Positions 27,064-36,077 of a stretch of 64,000 nt of DNA are shown piece after piece. The position numbers and the translations under genes are program-made. The DNA is from Bacteroidales bacterium. GTDB lineage: Bacteria; Bacteroidota; Bacteroidia; Bacteroidales; UBA932. The notes under the pieces are model-generated. The model saw nothing but the letters and a program-made list of their open reading frames with translations, did not search any database and was not told where the DNA came from. How positions within the stretch are numbered: the stretch's first letter is position 1; each line of letters starts with the position of its first letter. The DNA lies in NCBI GenBank assembly GCA_024398105.1, contig JAKSJP010000002.1, positions 62,001 through 126,000 on the forward strand, in the 5' to 3' direction.

Positions 27064-28713
27064 ATGAAGTCAATTATCAACAAAATCATAATCGCAGGTA
27101 TGGCTGCCGCAGTCAGCTACAGCTGTACCAACCTTGACGAGACCCTCTACTCAAACATCTCTTCAGAGACACATGAGTTCACAGAGCAGGAGCTCGCAGC
27201 CACAATCGCACCTGTATACAGCAAGCTCCGTGACGTATGCTGGGGATGGTTCGGTTCATTCGACCTCAATGACATGAGCTCAGACGTATGGGGCGTCCCG
27301 AACCGTATCGGTATCGGCTGGGGTGACCTCTACATTCCTTTCCACAAGCATCAGTTCAACAGTGAGCTCGGTTTCATCGAGGTATCATGGGATGAGAACT
27401 ACGGTGGAATCAACGCCTGCAACAAGGCTCTTGCAAACGAAGCCATCGCTAACAACAAGGCAACAGCAGCACAGATCCGCGCATTCCGCGTGCTCTACTA
27501 CTATAACCTCTTCAGCGCATTCCGCAACATTCCTCTCGACCTTTCATTCGACCATGAGGACGGATGGCTTCCTGAGCAGTCAAAGTCAGAGGATACATTC
27601 AACTGGATGGTGACAGAGCTCCAGGAGATCGCAGACGACTGTCCTGAGGATGCAGAGCTCGGAAAGATGAGCAAGTATGCAGCACACATGATCCTCGCAA
27701 AGCTTTACCTCAACCACAACGCATGGTTCAAGGACGACAGCGACAAGTCATGGTACCAGAAGGCCCTCGATGAGATCGACATAGTCATCTCAGGTCCTTT
27801 CTCACTCGCTCCGACCTACGACGCTAACTTCAAGCAGAGCATCGCAGGCAACAAGGAGATCATCTTCGGTCTTCCTTTCGAGGAGAAATATGCAGGCGGC
27901 AACTACTATGCAAACCTCTGGCACCACACCGCGATCCGTCAGCGCTGGGGATTCTCAGGCTGGGCTACAAACGGCGGTATCGTATTCCCTCAGTTCCTCG
28001 ACATCTACGAGAAGGGTGACAAGCGTTTCGACCTCACATGGACAGGCGGTCCTCAGTTCGCAGCTGACGGCTCTCCTATCATGGTAGACGGCAAGCAGGC
28101 TGAGTACACCAGAGAGATCCGCTCTATCGACAACCCAGGCTGCTACCCATTCGAGGGCTACGCACTCATCAAGTATGAGATCGTATCAGGTCCAAGAGGC
28201 ACATCATACGATGACGTAGCTTACTTCCGTCTTGCAGAGGCTTACTACATCAAGGCCGAGTGTCTCCTCCGTCTGAACAAGAACCTCGACGAGGCTGCCG
28301 AGCTCGTGACCGCAGTACGCCAGAGAGCATTCAGCAACCCAGAGGATGCAAAGATCACAGCCGAGCAGCTCATGGGTGGTTCAAGATATGACTACGGCCA
28401 CAGGGAGAACACAGCCGAGGTGAATCAGCCAGACAACTGGATCATCACACATGAAGGTGGCGCTGACATCGAGCTCGGAGGTCTCCTCGACGAGTACGCA
28501 ATCGAGTTCGTAGCAGAGCAGCATCGTCGTGACTGTCTCATCCGCTTCAACATCAAGGGCAGCGACATGAACGTATACTGCGGCAAGTCATGGTTCTGCA
28601 AGGATGCAGAGCCTGATCGCCACAGCGACATCTTCCCTATCCCTAAGTTCGCGATGGACGGTAACCCTAAGCTCAAGCAGAACCCTGGTTACGACGGCGT
28701 TCCTGTACAGTAA
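27064..28713 (+). CDS. SusD-like glycan-binding lipoprotein
   Basis: A 549-residue RagB/SusD family lipoprotein that caps the SusC channel at the cell surface. The signal peptide ends in a lipobox with Cys21 (SYSC). The TPR-like helical core is recognisable from NACNKAL and the repeated Leu-Tyr-rich helices. The C-terminus NPKLKQNPGY is the usual family ending. It is the last gene of the locus; two hairpins follow. Confidence 0.94.
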   Translation: MKSIINKIIIAGMAAAVSYSCTNLDETLYSNISSETHEFTEQELAATIAPVYSKLRDVCWGWFGSFDLNDMSSDVWGVPNRIGIGWGDLYIPFHKHQFNSELGFIEVSWDENYGGINACNKALANEAIANNKATAAQIRAFRVLYYYNLFSAFRNIPLDLSFDHEDGWLPEQSKSEDTFNWMVTELQEIADDCPEDAELGKMSKYAAHMILAKLYLNHNAWFKDDSDKSWYQKALDEIDIVISGPFSLAPTYDANFKQSIAGNKEIIFGLPFEEKYAGGNYYANLWHHTAIRQRWGFSGWATNGGIVFPQFLDIYEKGDKRFDLTWTGGPQFAADGSPIMVDGKQAEYTREIRSIDNPGCYPFEGYALIKYEIVSGPRGTSYDDVAYFRLAEAYYIKAECLLRLNKNLDEAAELVTAVRQRAFSNPEDAKITAEQLMGGSRYDYGHRENTAEVNQPDNWIITHEGGADIELGGLLDEYAIEFVAEQHRRDCLIRFNIKGSDMNVYCGKSWFCKDAEPDRHSDIFPIPKFAMDGNPKLKQNPGYDGVPVQ

Positions 28714-28722
28714 TCCAACTTA

Positions 28723-28747
28723 AGCCAGAGTGCCCAACGCTCTGGCT
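28723..28747 (+). terminator. Stem-loop after susD
   Basis: AGCCAGAG and CTCTGGCT form an 8-bp stem with a 9-base loop, starting 9 bases after the susD stop codon. The T-run is short (TTTC), so termination may depend on the second hairpin. Confidence 0.55.
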
Positions 28748-28761
28748 TTCAATACAATAGC

Positions 28762-28798
28762 AAAAGTCCTGTAGGTCGAATCGACCTACAGGACTTTT
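28762..28798. terminator. Strong bidirectional terminator between susD and folD
   Basis: A perfect inverted repeat of two 18-base arms around a single A. The outer four pairs are A on one side and T on the other, so each strand ends in a T-run. It lies between two convergent genes, as expected of a terminator that works both ways. Confidence 0.9.
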
Positions 28799-28832
28799 GT
28801 TAAAGCAATATGTATCAAGCACTTAAGCGCTC

Positions 28833-29687
28833 TTAACGGGCATTCATCTTCTTTTCAAAGCACTCGATGGTGTTCTCCATCAGGCAGGTGATGGTCATTG
28901 GGCCGACGCCGCCAGGGACTGGAGTGATGACAGAAGCCTTTGGCTCGATTGCTTCGAAATCCACGTCTCCGCAGAGCTTTCCTGTCTCAGGGATGCGGTT
29001 CACACCTACGTCAATGACCACTGCACCAGGGGCTACCATGTCCTCGGTCACGAACTTCGCCTTTCCGATTGCGACCACAAGGATCTCGGCCTGACGGGTG
29101 ATCTCGGCCATATTCTGTGTCCTTGAGTGGCAGATCGTGACTGTCGCGTTGCGGTCGAGAAGGAGCTTGGCTACAGGGAGGCCTACGATCTGGCTGCGGC
29201 CGATGACGACAGCTCTCTTGCCGCTGATCTCGATGCCTGCCTCGTCGAGCATCCTGATGATGCCCTTAGGGGTACATGCCACGGTACATGGCTGCTTCAT
29301 CCAGAGTGCAGCTACGTTGAGAGGGTGGAAACCGTCGACGTCCTTGGACTTGTCGATCGCCGCGATTATGCGGTCCTCGTTGATATGCTTAGGAAGAGGA
29401 AGCTGGACAAGGATTCCGTCTACGCTATCGTCTGCGTTGAGCTCGGCGATGAGAGCGAGGAGTTCTTCCTCTGAAATTGTTGCGGGGCGGAGGATGGTGG
29501 TGTTCCTGATTCCTACCACCTCACATGCCTTGCCTTTGCCCTTCACGTATGACTGGCTGGCAGGATCTTCTCCGACAAGGATTACAACCAGATGCGGCAC
29601 TCTGCCGTACTTCTGGGGGAATGTTGCGACCTTTTCGGCCATCTCAGCCTTCATTCTGGCTGACAAGTCTTTTCCGCTGATGATCAT
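28833..29687 (-). CDS. folD: Methylenetetrahydrofolate dehydrogenase/cyclohydrolase FolD
   Basis: Bifunctional enzyme that interconverts 5,10-methylene-, methenyl- and 10-formyl-tetrahydrofolate using NADP. The conserved QSYVKGKGKA segment contains the catalytic Lys region. QLPLPKHI and KDVDGFHPLN are intact, as is the nucleotide-binding VVIGRSQIVGLPVA. The 284-residue length is normal. Its last 62 bases before the terminal few codons are copied exactly at 21294-21355. Expression is from a minus-strand TATATTTG box. Confidence 0.96.
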   Translation of the reverse strand: MIISGKDLSARMKAEMAEKVATFPQKYGRVPHLVVILVGEDPASQSYVKGKGKACEVVGIRNTTILRPATISEEELLALIAELNADDSVDGILVQLPLPKHINEDRIIAAIDKSKDVDGFHPLNVAALWMKQPCTVACTPKGIIRMLDEAGIEISGKRAVVIGRSQIVGLPVAKLLLDRNATVTICHSRTQNMAEITRQAEILVVAIGKAKFVTEDMVAPGAVVIDVGVNRIPETGKLCGDVDFEAIEPKASVITPVPGGVGPMTITCLMENTIECFEKKMNAR

Positions 29688-29738
29688 ATCTTATCTGTCT
29701 GTTTGTTCTCAAAAAGGACATCGTAGATGTCAGATGGG

Positions 29739-29746
29739 CAAATATA
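29739..29746 (-). promoter_or_regulatory. -7 promoter box of folD
   Basis: The minus strand reads TATATTTG, 52 bp upstream of the folD start codon. It lies back to back with the cysS promoter. Confidence 0.65.
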
Positions 29747-29760
29747 ACACAAAAAATACG

Positions 29761-29768
29761 TATATTCG
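29761..29768 (+). promoter_or_regulatory. Probable -7 promoter box of cysS
   Basis: TATATTCG differs from the TAnnTTTG consensus at one base and is 21 bp before the cysS ATG. It diverges from the folD promoter. Confidence 0.45.
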
Positions 29769-29789
29769 CAAGATTAAGATACATTGACC

Positions 29790-31364
29790 ATGAGAGATCT
29801 TTTCCTCACAAATACCCTTTCAAGAACAAAGGAACTTTTCAAGCCTGTAAACCCCGGCCATGTCGGAATGTACGTCTGCGGTCCGACCGTCTATGGCGAC
29901 GCACATCTTGGACATGCAAGGCCAGGTGTGACATATGACGTCCTCCAGAGGCTTCTCAAGCACCTTGGCTACAAGGTGCGCTACGTCCGTAACATCACAG
30001 ATGTAGGCCATCTCGAGCACGATGCTGACGAGGGAGAGGACAAGATCGCAAAGAAGGCAAGGCTCGAGCAGCTCGAACCTATGGAGGTCGTGCAGACCTA
30101 CACATTCAGGTACCATGAGGCCATGCGCCTCCTCAACGTGGCGCCTCCTTCGATCGAGCCTAGGGCTTCAGGCCATATCATCGAGCAGATCGGGACCGTA
30201 CAGACCATCCTCGACGCAGGCTATGCCTACGAAAGCAACGGCAGCATCTATTTCGATGTAGAGAAATACAACAAGGACCACCGCTATGGCATCCTTTCAG
30301 GACGCAACCTCGACGACACCCTCGAGGGCACAAGAGCGCTTGACGGACAGGGCGACAAGAAGGCTCCTTACGACTTCGCTCTCTGGAAGAAGGCGGAGCC
30401 TCAGCATATCATGAAATGGCCATCACCATGGGGAGAAGGCTTCCCAGGCTGGCATCTCGAGTGCTCAGTGATGGGAGAGAAGTACCTCGGACACGAGTTC
30501 GACATCCATGGTGGCGGAATGGACCTCATGTTCCCTCACCACGAGTGCGAGATCGCCCAGAACGTGGCTTCAAGGGGAACCCAGGGCGTACATTACTGGG
30601 TCCACAACAACATGATCACAATCAACGGACAGAAGATGGGCAAGTCGCTCGGCAACTTCATCACCCTGCCTCAGCTCTTTGCAGGCGACCACGCAAAGCT
30701 CGAACAGGCATACTCGCCGATGACCATCCGCTTCTTCATCCTCCAGGCCCACTACCGCAGCACCCTCGACTTCTCGAATGAGGCTCTCCAGGCCGCAGAG
30801 AAGGGTCTCAAGAGGATCATGCTCGCATACAAGGACCTCTGCAACCTGGCCGCAGCAGCCGGCGTGAAGCCTGAGATCAAGGGCACCGAAGGCAACCCTG
30901 CAGCAGCCATGGTCTATGGTGAGTTCATCGACGACCTCGCAGCCGACAAGTGCCCTGAGGGCACATCAGCAGAGATCAGCGCTCTCTACGACAAGATCTA
31001 CGAGAACCTCTGCGACGACATGAACACCCCTATGGCACTCTCTCAGTTCTTCGAGGCAGTGCGCATCATCAACTCAGCCAAGGACGGCAGCATCAAGCTT
31101 GGCGCTGCTGACTACAGGACCCTCATCACTCTCTTCGACGACATCATCTTCGGTGTCATGGCTCTCCGCGACGAAAGTGCCGCAGCCGCTGCTGACGGCG
31201 GAAAGGACATCGTCGGAGGTCTTATGTCCATGGTACTCGAAGGCAGGGCCGCTGCAAAGGCAGCGAAGGACTGGGCCAGAAGCGACGCCATACGTGACCA
31301 GCTCAAGGCCCTTGGCATCAGCGTCAAGGACGGCAAGAACGGTGCTGAGTGGACAATCGAGTAG
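29790..31364 (+). CDS. cysS: Cysteinyl-tRNA synthetase
   Basis: Class I synthetase charging tRNA-Cys. The zinc-binding Cys in [19 protein letters not shown] (HLGH is the HIGH-type motif), the further zinc ligands in GWHLECS and HHECEIAQ, and the KMGKSLGN form of the KMSKS motif are all present. The ATG at 29790 starts MRDLFLTNT; a TTG two codons earlier is less likely. Length is 524 residues. The xth gene follows 11 bases after its stop. Confidence 0.95.
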   Translation: MRDLFLTNTLSRTKELFKPVNPGHVGMYVCGPTVYGDAHLGHARPGVTYDVLQRLLKHLGYKVRYVRNITDVGHLEHDADEGEDKIAKKARLEQLEPMEVVQTYTFRYHEAMRLLNVAPPSIEPRASGHIIEQIGTVQTILDAGYAYESNGSIYFDVEKYNKDHRYGILSGRNLDDTLEGTRALDGQGDKKAPYDFALWKKAEPQHIMKWPSPWGEGFPGWHLECSVMGEKYLGHEFDIHGGGMDLMFPHHECEIAQNVASRGTQGVHYWVHNNMITINGQKMGKSLGNFITLPQLFAGDHAKLEQAYSPMTIRFFILQAHYRSTLDFSNEALQAAEKGLKRIMLAYKDLCNLAAAAGVKPEIKGTEGNPAAAMVYGEFIDDLAADKCPEGTSAEISALYDKIYENLCDDMNTPMALSQFFEAVRIINSAKDGSIKLGAADYRTLITLFDDIIFGVMALRDESAAAAADGGKDIVGGLMSMVLEGRAAAKAAKDWARSDAIRDQLKALGISVKDGKNGAEWTIE

Positions 31365-31375
31365 GACAGGGTACC

Positions 31376-32125
31376 ATGAAACTGATATCTTGGAACGTAA
31401 ACGGACTTAGAGCCTGCAACGGAAAGGGTTTCCAGGACTATTTCAAGGCTCTTGACGCAGATTTCTTCTGCATCCAGGAGACCAAGATGCAAGGCGGCCA
31501 GCTCGACCTCGAGTTCGATGGCTACGAGTCATACTGGGACTACGCCGAGAAGAAAGGCTACTCCGGTACAGCGATCTATACAAAGCACCATCCGCTCAGC
31601 GTAAGCTATGGCCTCGGGGTCGACGAGCATGACCATGAAGGCCGTGCAGTGACCCTCGAGATGGAGGATTTCTATCTCGTCTGCGTCTATGTACCTAATT
31701 CGCAGGACGGACTCCGCAGGCTTGAATACAGGATGCGCTGGGAGGACGACTTCCGTGCATACGTCACCCGTCTCGCCACGAAGAAAGGCGTGATAATCTG
31801 TGGCGACATGAACGTCGCCCACAACGAGATCGACCTCAAGAACCCTGCGACCAACCATATGAGCGCCGGCTTCTCAGACGAGGAGAGGGCGAAGATGACC
31901 GAGCTTCTCGGAGCTGGTTTCGTCGACACATGGAGATTCCAGCATCCGGACGAAGTGAAGTACTCATGGTGGTCATACAGGATGAGGGCACGCGAGAGGA
32001 ACGTGGGCTGGCGTATCGACTACTTCCTCGTCTCCGAGAATCTCAAGGAAAGGATCGCAGGCACCGAGATCCACAACGACATCGAAGGTTCAGACCACTG
32101 TCCTGTGGAACTTGTAATGGAATAA
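31376..32125 (+). CDS. xth: Exodeoxyribonuclease III / AP endonuclease
   Basis: DNA-repair enzyme of the exonuclease III family, 249 residues. The metal and catalytic motifs are visible: SWNVNGLRA near the N-terminus, IQETKMQ, GDMNVAHNEIDLKNP, GWRIDYFLVS and the terminal SDHCPVEL. The start at 31376 gives the family N-terminus MKLISWNVNG; an upstream in-frame start would overlap cysS. A strong hairpin terminator follows directly. Confidence 0.95.
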   Translation: MKLISWNVNGLRACNGKGFQDYFKALDADFFCIQETKMQGGQLDLEFDGYESYWDYAEKKGYSGTAIYTKHHPLSVSYGLGVDEHDHEGRAVTLEMEDFYLVCVYVPNSQDGLRRLEYRMRWEDDFRAYVTRLATKKGVIICGDMNVAHNEIDLKNPATNHMSAGFSDEERAKMTELLGAGFVDTWRFQHPDEVKYSWWSYRMRARERNVGWRIDYFLVSENLKERIAGTEIHNDIEGSDHCPVELVME

Positions 32126-32130
32126 GAATG

Positions 32131-32156
32131 AAGCCGGCCCATTGATGGGCCGGCTT
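32131..32156. terminator. Bidirectional terminator after xth
   Basis: AAGCCGGCCCAT and ATGGGCCGGCTT form a perfect 12-bp stem with a 2-base centre, 5 bases after the xth stop codon. It sits between converging genes. The downstream sequence TTCTTC is T-rich but not a full T-run. Confidence 0.8.
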
Positions 32157-32179
32157 CTTCATTTGCATCAAGGCAGGAA

Positions 32180-33418
32180 CTACGCTCCGAGACATCTGTT
32201 GATATGACCGGCATGGTGGCCGAGAAGGAGGACATGGTGGTTGCCAAGTGGCTCTGTCAGCATATAGTCCTTGAGACCTTCCGCCTTTACCACGACCTGT
32301 GTGCGGCAGAGATTGCCCTCATACTGATTGTTGACCAGCTCGACATCCCTCACGACATAATGAGTCAGGTCTGAACCGATCTTGAACAGGGTCGCAGGGC
32401 CTGATGGAAGCTCACCATGGACAGCGACTCCTATAGAAGACTCGAAATGGGTGTCATAGACATATCTGTCGACCATATTCAGAGGAACCGTGCAGTGGGC
32501 GAAAAGAAGCTTGTCGCCGCTGGCCTGCGAGAGATTGACCTGGAAGCCAGGCTGGCCTGTCACCGCCTGAGCGACAGCCATGGTCAGCAAAGCTGGGACG
32601 TCGCCCTCACATGTGCCTGTGATGCCCTCGGAATTAAGGATCGCAAGTGCCATGCAGCCGGTGTTGCTGATTGCCGTAAGAAGATCGAAGCAGCGTATGG
32701 TAAGACCGTCCAGAGAGTACTTCGCGACGATTCTCCTGAGTGCGCTGTAGACCATCAGAGCGTCGTTGAAGCTCTTTTCTGAGATAGGCTTTCCGAACTT
32801 AGGATCGTTCATAGGATTGAGTGCCGGAAGCGGTTCCATGATGCCCTTGCCGTACTCCTCTAGAAGCTCTTCCATAGGGATGTCGACGATCTCGACAGCA
32901 AGCATCTTCATTGCCCTGGCATAGTCCACATTGCTGCTGATAAGCCAGTCCGACGGCTTTCCTACCACTCCGAGCTTCTTGCCCTTGAGCATGTCCGTAT
33001 CTGAGAGCGGAATGCGCTGAGTATACCTGAATTCATCCGATCCGCCTGCGAGAGCGGCAACGATCATAGCTGGGTCACCATGTACGATCTCACCCTCGAT
33101 CTTGTTCTGGCACAGGTACGAGAGGATCTCCATCGACGCAGCGAGAGAGTTGCTCTTGCCGCTTGTAAGAAGCCTTACCTTCTTTCCTCCAGGGATGACC
33201 GGAGTACCATCCTTGCAGAAGACAGACTTGAAGATGCCCTCCGTACCGCCTGTACGCACATAGATTACGTCGTCGCCCTGACCATAGTCAGAGAAATCTG
33301 CATCCTTATAGCAGAAAGGTTCTCCGAGGACAGCCTCGATATCCTTGATGAATTTCTCCTGACGGGCAACCATACCCATTTCCCCGTGGAGATCAGAAGT
33401 CAATGTATAAAGGTTCAT
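32180..33418 (-). CDS. L-fucose/L-arabinose isomerase-like protein
   Basis: A 412-residue protein resembling the fold of L-fucose isomerase and L-arabinose isomerase. The central region with the GKPSDWLISS and CFDLLTAISNTGC segments, and the C-terminal GNHHVLLLGHHAGHI motif with its His cluster, fit a metal-dependent sugar isomerase. It is shorter than true FucI (about 590) and AraA (about 500), so it belongs to the shorter isomerase-like group whose substrate is usually not known. It follows the YbhN-like gene by 2 bases and is probably co-transcribed with it. Confidence 0.7.
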   Translation of the reverse strand: MNLYTLTSDLHGEMGMVARQEKFIKDIEAVLGEPFCYKDADFSDYGQGDDVIYVRTGGTEGIFKSVFCKDGTPVIPGGKKVRLLTSGKSNSLAASMEILSYLCQNKIEGEIVHGDPAMIVAALAGGSDEFRYTQRIPLSDTDMLKGKKLGVVGKPSDWLISSNVDYARAMKMLAVEIVDIPMEELLEEYGKGIMEPLPALNPMNDPKFGKPISEKSFNDALMVYSALRRIVAKYSLDGLTIRCFDLLTAISNTGCMALAILNSEGITGTCEGDVPALLTMAVAQAVTGQPGFQVNLSQASGDKLLFAHCTVPLNMVDRYVYDTHFESSIGVAVHGELPSGPATLFKIGSDLTHYVVRDVELVNNQYEGNLCRTQVVVKAEGLKDYMLTEPLGNHHVLLLGHHAGHINRCLGA

Positions 33419-33420
33419 AT

Positions 33421-34470
33421 CTATAGTATTTGTTTCTTGAATGTTTCACTGAAATAGCCCCAGAGACCGCATACCATCTGCATAAGGGCCTGGCTTTCAT
33501 GCGAAAGAGTCGCGAAGACGATGCCGACCGGCATAGGGATGCCGTAGACAGAAAGCAAGGCAAGAGATACGAGGTAATGGTAGGCCCCGAAACCTCCAGG
33601 GACCGGGACGAGCGAGCTGACCGAGCCGACCGTCATAAGGAAAAGAGCGTCGACGAGGCCCATCGATCCGAGTGCGGACACGACAGACGGGTCCATGGTA
33701 CCTGCCCCGTCGCCTATGCCCTGCACCGCCCATATTATCGATGCGGCGGTCATCCAGTAGCAGGCCCAGATTCCTACAGTAAGGACGATGAACATCCATC
33801 CTGATTCCATATGGAGGCAGGAGACGACACCTTCCCATATTCCCCTGACAATCTTCCAGATGCGCCCGAAAAGGCCGACGCGTTCCCTGAGAGCCCATAC
33901 AAGGCAGAGGCCCAGGGATGCGGCAGCTGCCATGGACACGAGCAGCCATGGGACGCTCATCGAGCCGAGCGCCTGACCGATGACGTTCTCCTTGAAGAAG
34001 CCGCCGAAGCGCTTCCAGGTCGAGGCGAGCACCAGACAGAGGCACAGCAGCATGGTCAATGTATCCCATGCGCGTTCCAGGACCACAGTGCCTATCACCT
34101 TGTCGTACGAGGCCCTGCGGTGGCCGTCCGGACCTTTCTCAGAGGCCTTGGTGATGAAGCCGCAGCGGACGAATTCTCCGGCGCGCGGAAGGACCAGGTT
34201 GGCCAGGTAGCCGATATTGACGGAATTGAAGCAGACCCTGCGGCTGATGGACGGGTCGACAGGGCCCAGGAGCATGCGCCACCTGATTGCCCTGAGCCAG
34301 AAGGACAGCACTCCGACTGCCATCGAGAGGACCACGAAGCCCCATCGGCAGCTCTCGAGCGCAGACGTGAAGTCAGCCCACCTTACGTTCCTGAAACAGG
34401 CGTAGAGCAGGATGACGGCGACTGCCGCAGATACGGAGTATCTCAGTATGTTCTTCAGTTTGTCCGGCAT
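33421..34470 (-). CDS. YbhN/AglD-like membrane protein (lysylphosphatidylglycerol synthase TM region family)
   Basis: A polytopic inner-membrane protein of the UPF0104 family, related to the membrane domain of lysylphosphatidylglycerol synthases, with about eight helices. Conserved features include FWLRAIRWRMLL, the NIGYLANLVLPRAGEFVR motif and LVPVPGGFGAYH. Family members are thought to flip or handle lipids, but the role here is unknown. The ATG at 34470 is preferred because a TAACTTTG box ends 6 bases upstream, giving an almost leaderless message. A start at 34512 would lie upstream of that promoter and add 14 residues. Confidence 0.75.
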   Translation of the reverse strand: MPDKLKNILRYSVSAAVAVILLYACFRNVRWADFTSALESCRWGFVVLSMAVGVLSFWLRAIRWRMLLGPVDPSISRRVCFNSVNIGYLANLVLPRAGEFVRCGFITKASEKGPDGHRRASYDKVIGTVVLERAWDTLTMLLCLCLVLASTWKRFGGFFKENVIGQALGSMSVPWLLVSMAAAASLGLCLVWALRERVGLFGRIWKIVRGIWEGVVSCLHMESGWMFIVLTVGIWACYWMTAASIIWAVQGIGDGAGTMDPSVVSALGSMGLVDALFLMTVGSVSSLVPVPGGFGAYHYLVSLALLSVYGIPMPVGIVFATLSHESQALMQMVCGLWGYFSETFKKQIL

Positions 34471-34475
34471 TTGGG

Positions 34476-34483
34476 CAAAGTTA
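34476..34483 (-). promoter_or_regulatory. -7 promoter box of the YbhN-like gene
   Basis: The minus strand reads TAACTTTG. It is one arm of a perfect inverted repeat with the promoter of the divergent kinase gene, and lies only 5 bases from the chosen ATG. Confidence 0.65.
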
Positions 34484-34496
34484 GGAAAATTTATAC

Positions 34497-34504
34497 TAAC
34501 TTTG
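34497..34504 (+). promoter_or_regulatory. -7 promoter box of the PfkB kinase operon
   Basis: TAACTTTG, 22 bp upstream of the kinase start codon. CTAACTTTG at 34496-34504 is the exact inverse of CAAAGTTAG at 34476-34484, so the two divergent promoters are symmetric. Confidence 0.7.
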
Positions 34505-34526
34505 TAATTCAACCTTTGTTACGGAG

Positions 34527-35522
34527 ATGAAGTCAATTTTGGGAATCGGCAACGCACTGACAGACATCCTGGCAGTACTTCCGGACGACACTTTGCTTGA
34601 AAGATACCACCTTCCTAAGGGCAGCATGCAGCATGTCGACATGGAGACAGGCGACAAGATCTGGGATGCCCTCAAGGAGTATGGTGTAAAATACGTTCCA
34701 GGCGGATCTGCAGCCAACACTGTGACCTGCACATCGATCTTCGGGATGCCTTCGGGCTATATCGGGAAGATCGGAAACGACGAGCTTGGACACCTCTTCA
34801 AGAGCACCATGGAGCAGTATGGAGTAAAGACCACCATGCTCTACGGCACAAAGTCTTCCGGCCGATGCATGGCATTCATCACAGAGGCCAACGCAGAGAG
34901 GACATTCGCCGACTACATGGGCGCAGCGCTCGAGATGAAGCCTGAGGACCTCAGGCCTGAGTACTTCCAGGGCTACGACTACTTCCACCTCGAGGGTTAC
35001 CTCGTACAGGACCAGGAGCTCATCAGCAGAGCCGCGCAGCTGGCCAAGGAAGCAGGGTGCATAGTCTCGATCGACATGGCTTCATACAATGTCGTAGAGT
35101 CGAATGACGCATTCCTCCACAACCTCGTCGACAACTATGTCGACATCGTCTTTGCAAACGAGACCGAGGCGCGTGCATTCACCCATATGGAACCGCGCGA
35201 GGCGATCAATGAGATCGCAAAGCACTGCGACATCGCAGTAGTGAAGGTCGGAAAGGACGGCTCGATGGTCCAGAGGGGCGACGAGTTCCACTTCATCGAG
35301 GCTTGTCCGGCAAAGCCTGTCGACGCGACAGGAGCAGGCGACACCTATGCGGCCGGCTTCATGTACGGTCTTGCGCAGGACCTCCCGCTCGATGTCTGCG
35401 CACAGATAGGTTCTACCATCGCAGCCAAGGTCGTCGAGGTCATCGGCACAAAGATCGACGTTCCGAGATGGAGGGAGGCAAAAATTGAGATCAACAAGTT
35501 GATCGCAGCTAACACTAAGTAG
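34527..35522 (+). CDS. PfkB-family nucleoside/sugar kinase (adenosine kinase-like)
   Basis: A 331-residue ribokinase-fold kinase. The N-terminal GIGNALTDILA and GGSAANTV motifs match the nucleoside-kinase branch. The C-terminal DATGAGDTYAAGF motif (Asp266 to Phe278) holds the anion hole and catalytic Asp272. Relatives in Bacteroidota are usually labelled adenosine kinase; ribokinase or another sugar kinase remains possible. It is the first gene of a unit with the DUF6913 and DUF368 genes. Confidence 0.85.
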   Translation: MKSILGIGNALTDILAVLPDDTLLERYHLPKGSMQHVDMETGDKIWDALKEYGVKYVPGGSAANTVTCTSIFGMPSGYIGKIGNDELGHLFKSTMEQYGVKTTMLYGTKSSGRCMAFITEANAERTFADYMGAALEMKPEDLRPEYFQGYDYFHLEGYLVQDQELISRAAQLAKEAGCIVSIDMASYNVVESNDAFLHNLVDNYVDIVFANETEARAFTHMEPREAINEIAKHCDIAVVKVGKDGSMVQRGDEFHFIEACPAKPVDATGAGDTYAAGFMYGLAQDLPLDVCAQIGSTIAAKVVEVIGTKIDVPRWREAKIEINKLIAANTK

Positions 35523-36071
35523 ATGAATTTAATAGAGAGCATAAAGGATTTCATGAGGCGAAGGGCGTTGAAGAAGAACGCCAGCACCGTACCCACGAAG
35601 ATCAAGGCACTGTCGCTCATCAGGACGGCTGTGACCGTAATCGACGTGGAGGACACCTCCTTCGATGCCTGCAAGGAATCAATACTCGCGTTCTACCGCG
35701 AGCATAAGATCAAGGGAGAGATCTTCTTCTTTGATTTCCGCAAGATCACAAGCGAGGAAAGGCTCATCACCAGTATCACCAACACAGTCCTCAAGAAGGA
35801 CATCAACTGGTATGGCAGGCCATCTGCCGAGAAGATGAAGTACATCGACAACCTCAATCCTGACATGTTCATCTCCCTCATCAAGGGCACCGACTTCCCT
35901 ATCGAGTACATGGCAAAATACTGCCGCGCAAGCTTCAAGGTAGGCAGGACCCAGCTCCCAGGCAACGTCTACGACCTCGTAGTCTCAGACCCTAAGAGCA
36001 AGGACTACTCAGAAGCCGAGGTATTCGAGGGCATCAAGAAATACATCAAGGTAGTCACCGAGAACAATTAG
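35523..36071 (+). CDS. DUF6913 family protein
   Basis: A 182-residue soluble protein conserved in Bacteroidota and without known function. It starts directly at the base after the kinase stop codon. The first 25 residues are very basic (RRRALKKN). The rest is mixed alpha/beta with FFFDFRKIT and the conserved segment DMFISLIKGTDFPIEYMAKYC cut across its middle. No signal peptide or membrane helix is seen. Position suggests co-expression with the kinase and the DUF368 transporter. Confidence 0.75.
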   Translation: MNLIESIKDFMRRRALKKNASTVPTKIKALSLIRTAVTVIDVEDTSFDACKESILAFYREHKIKGEIFFFDFRKITSEERLITSITNTVLKKDINWYGRPSAEKMKYIDNLNPDMFISLIKGTDFPIEYMAKYCRASFKVGRTQLPGNVYDLVVSDPKSKDYSEAEVFEGIKKYIKVVTENN

Positions 36072-36077
36072 TCACAA

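Noticed and set aside
29701..29735. Small inverted sequence in the folD leader (CATCGTAGATG)
   Set aside because: Too short and imperfect to call a regulatory hairpin.
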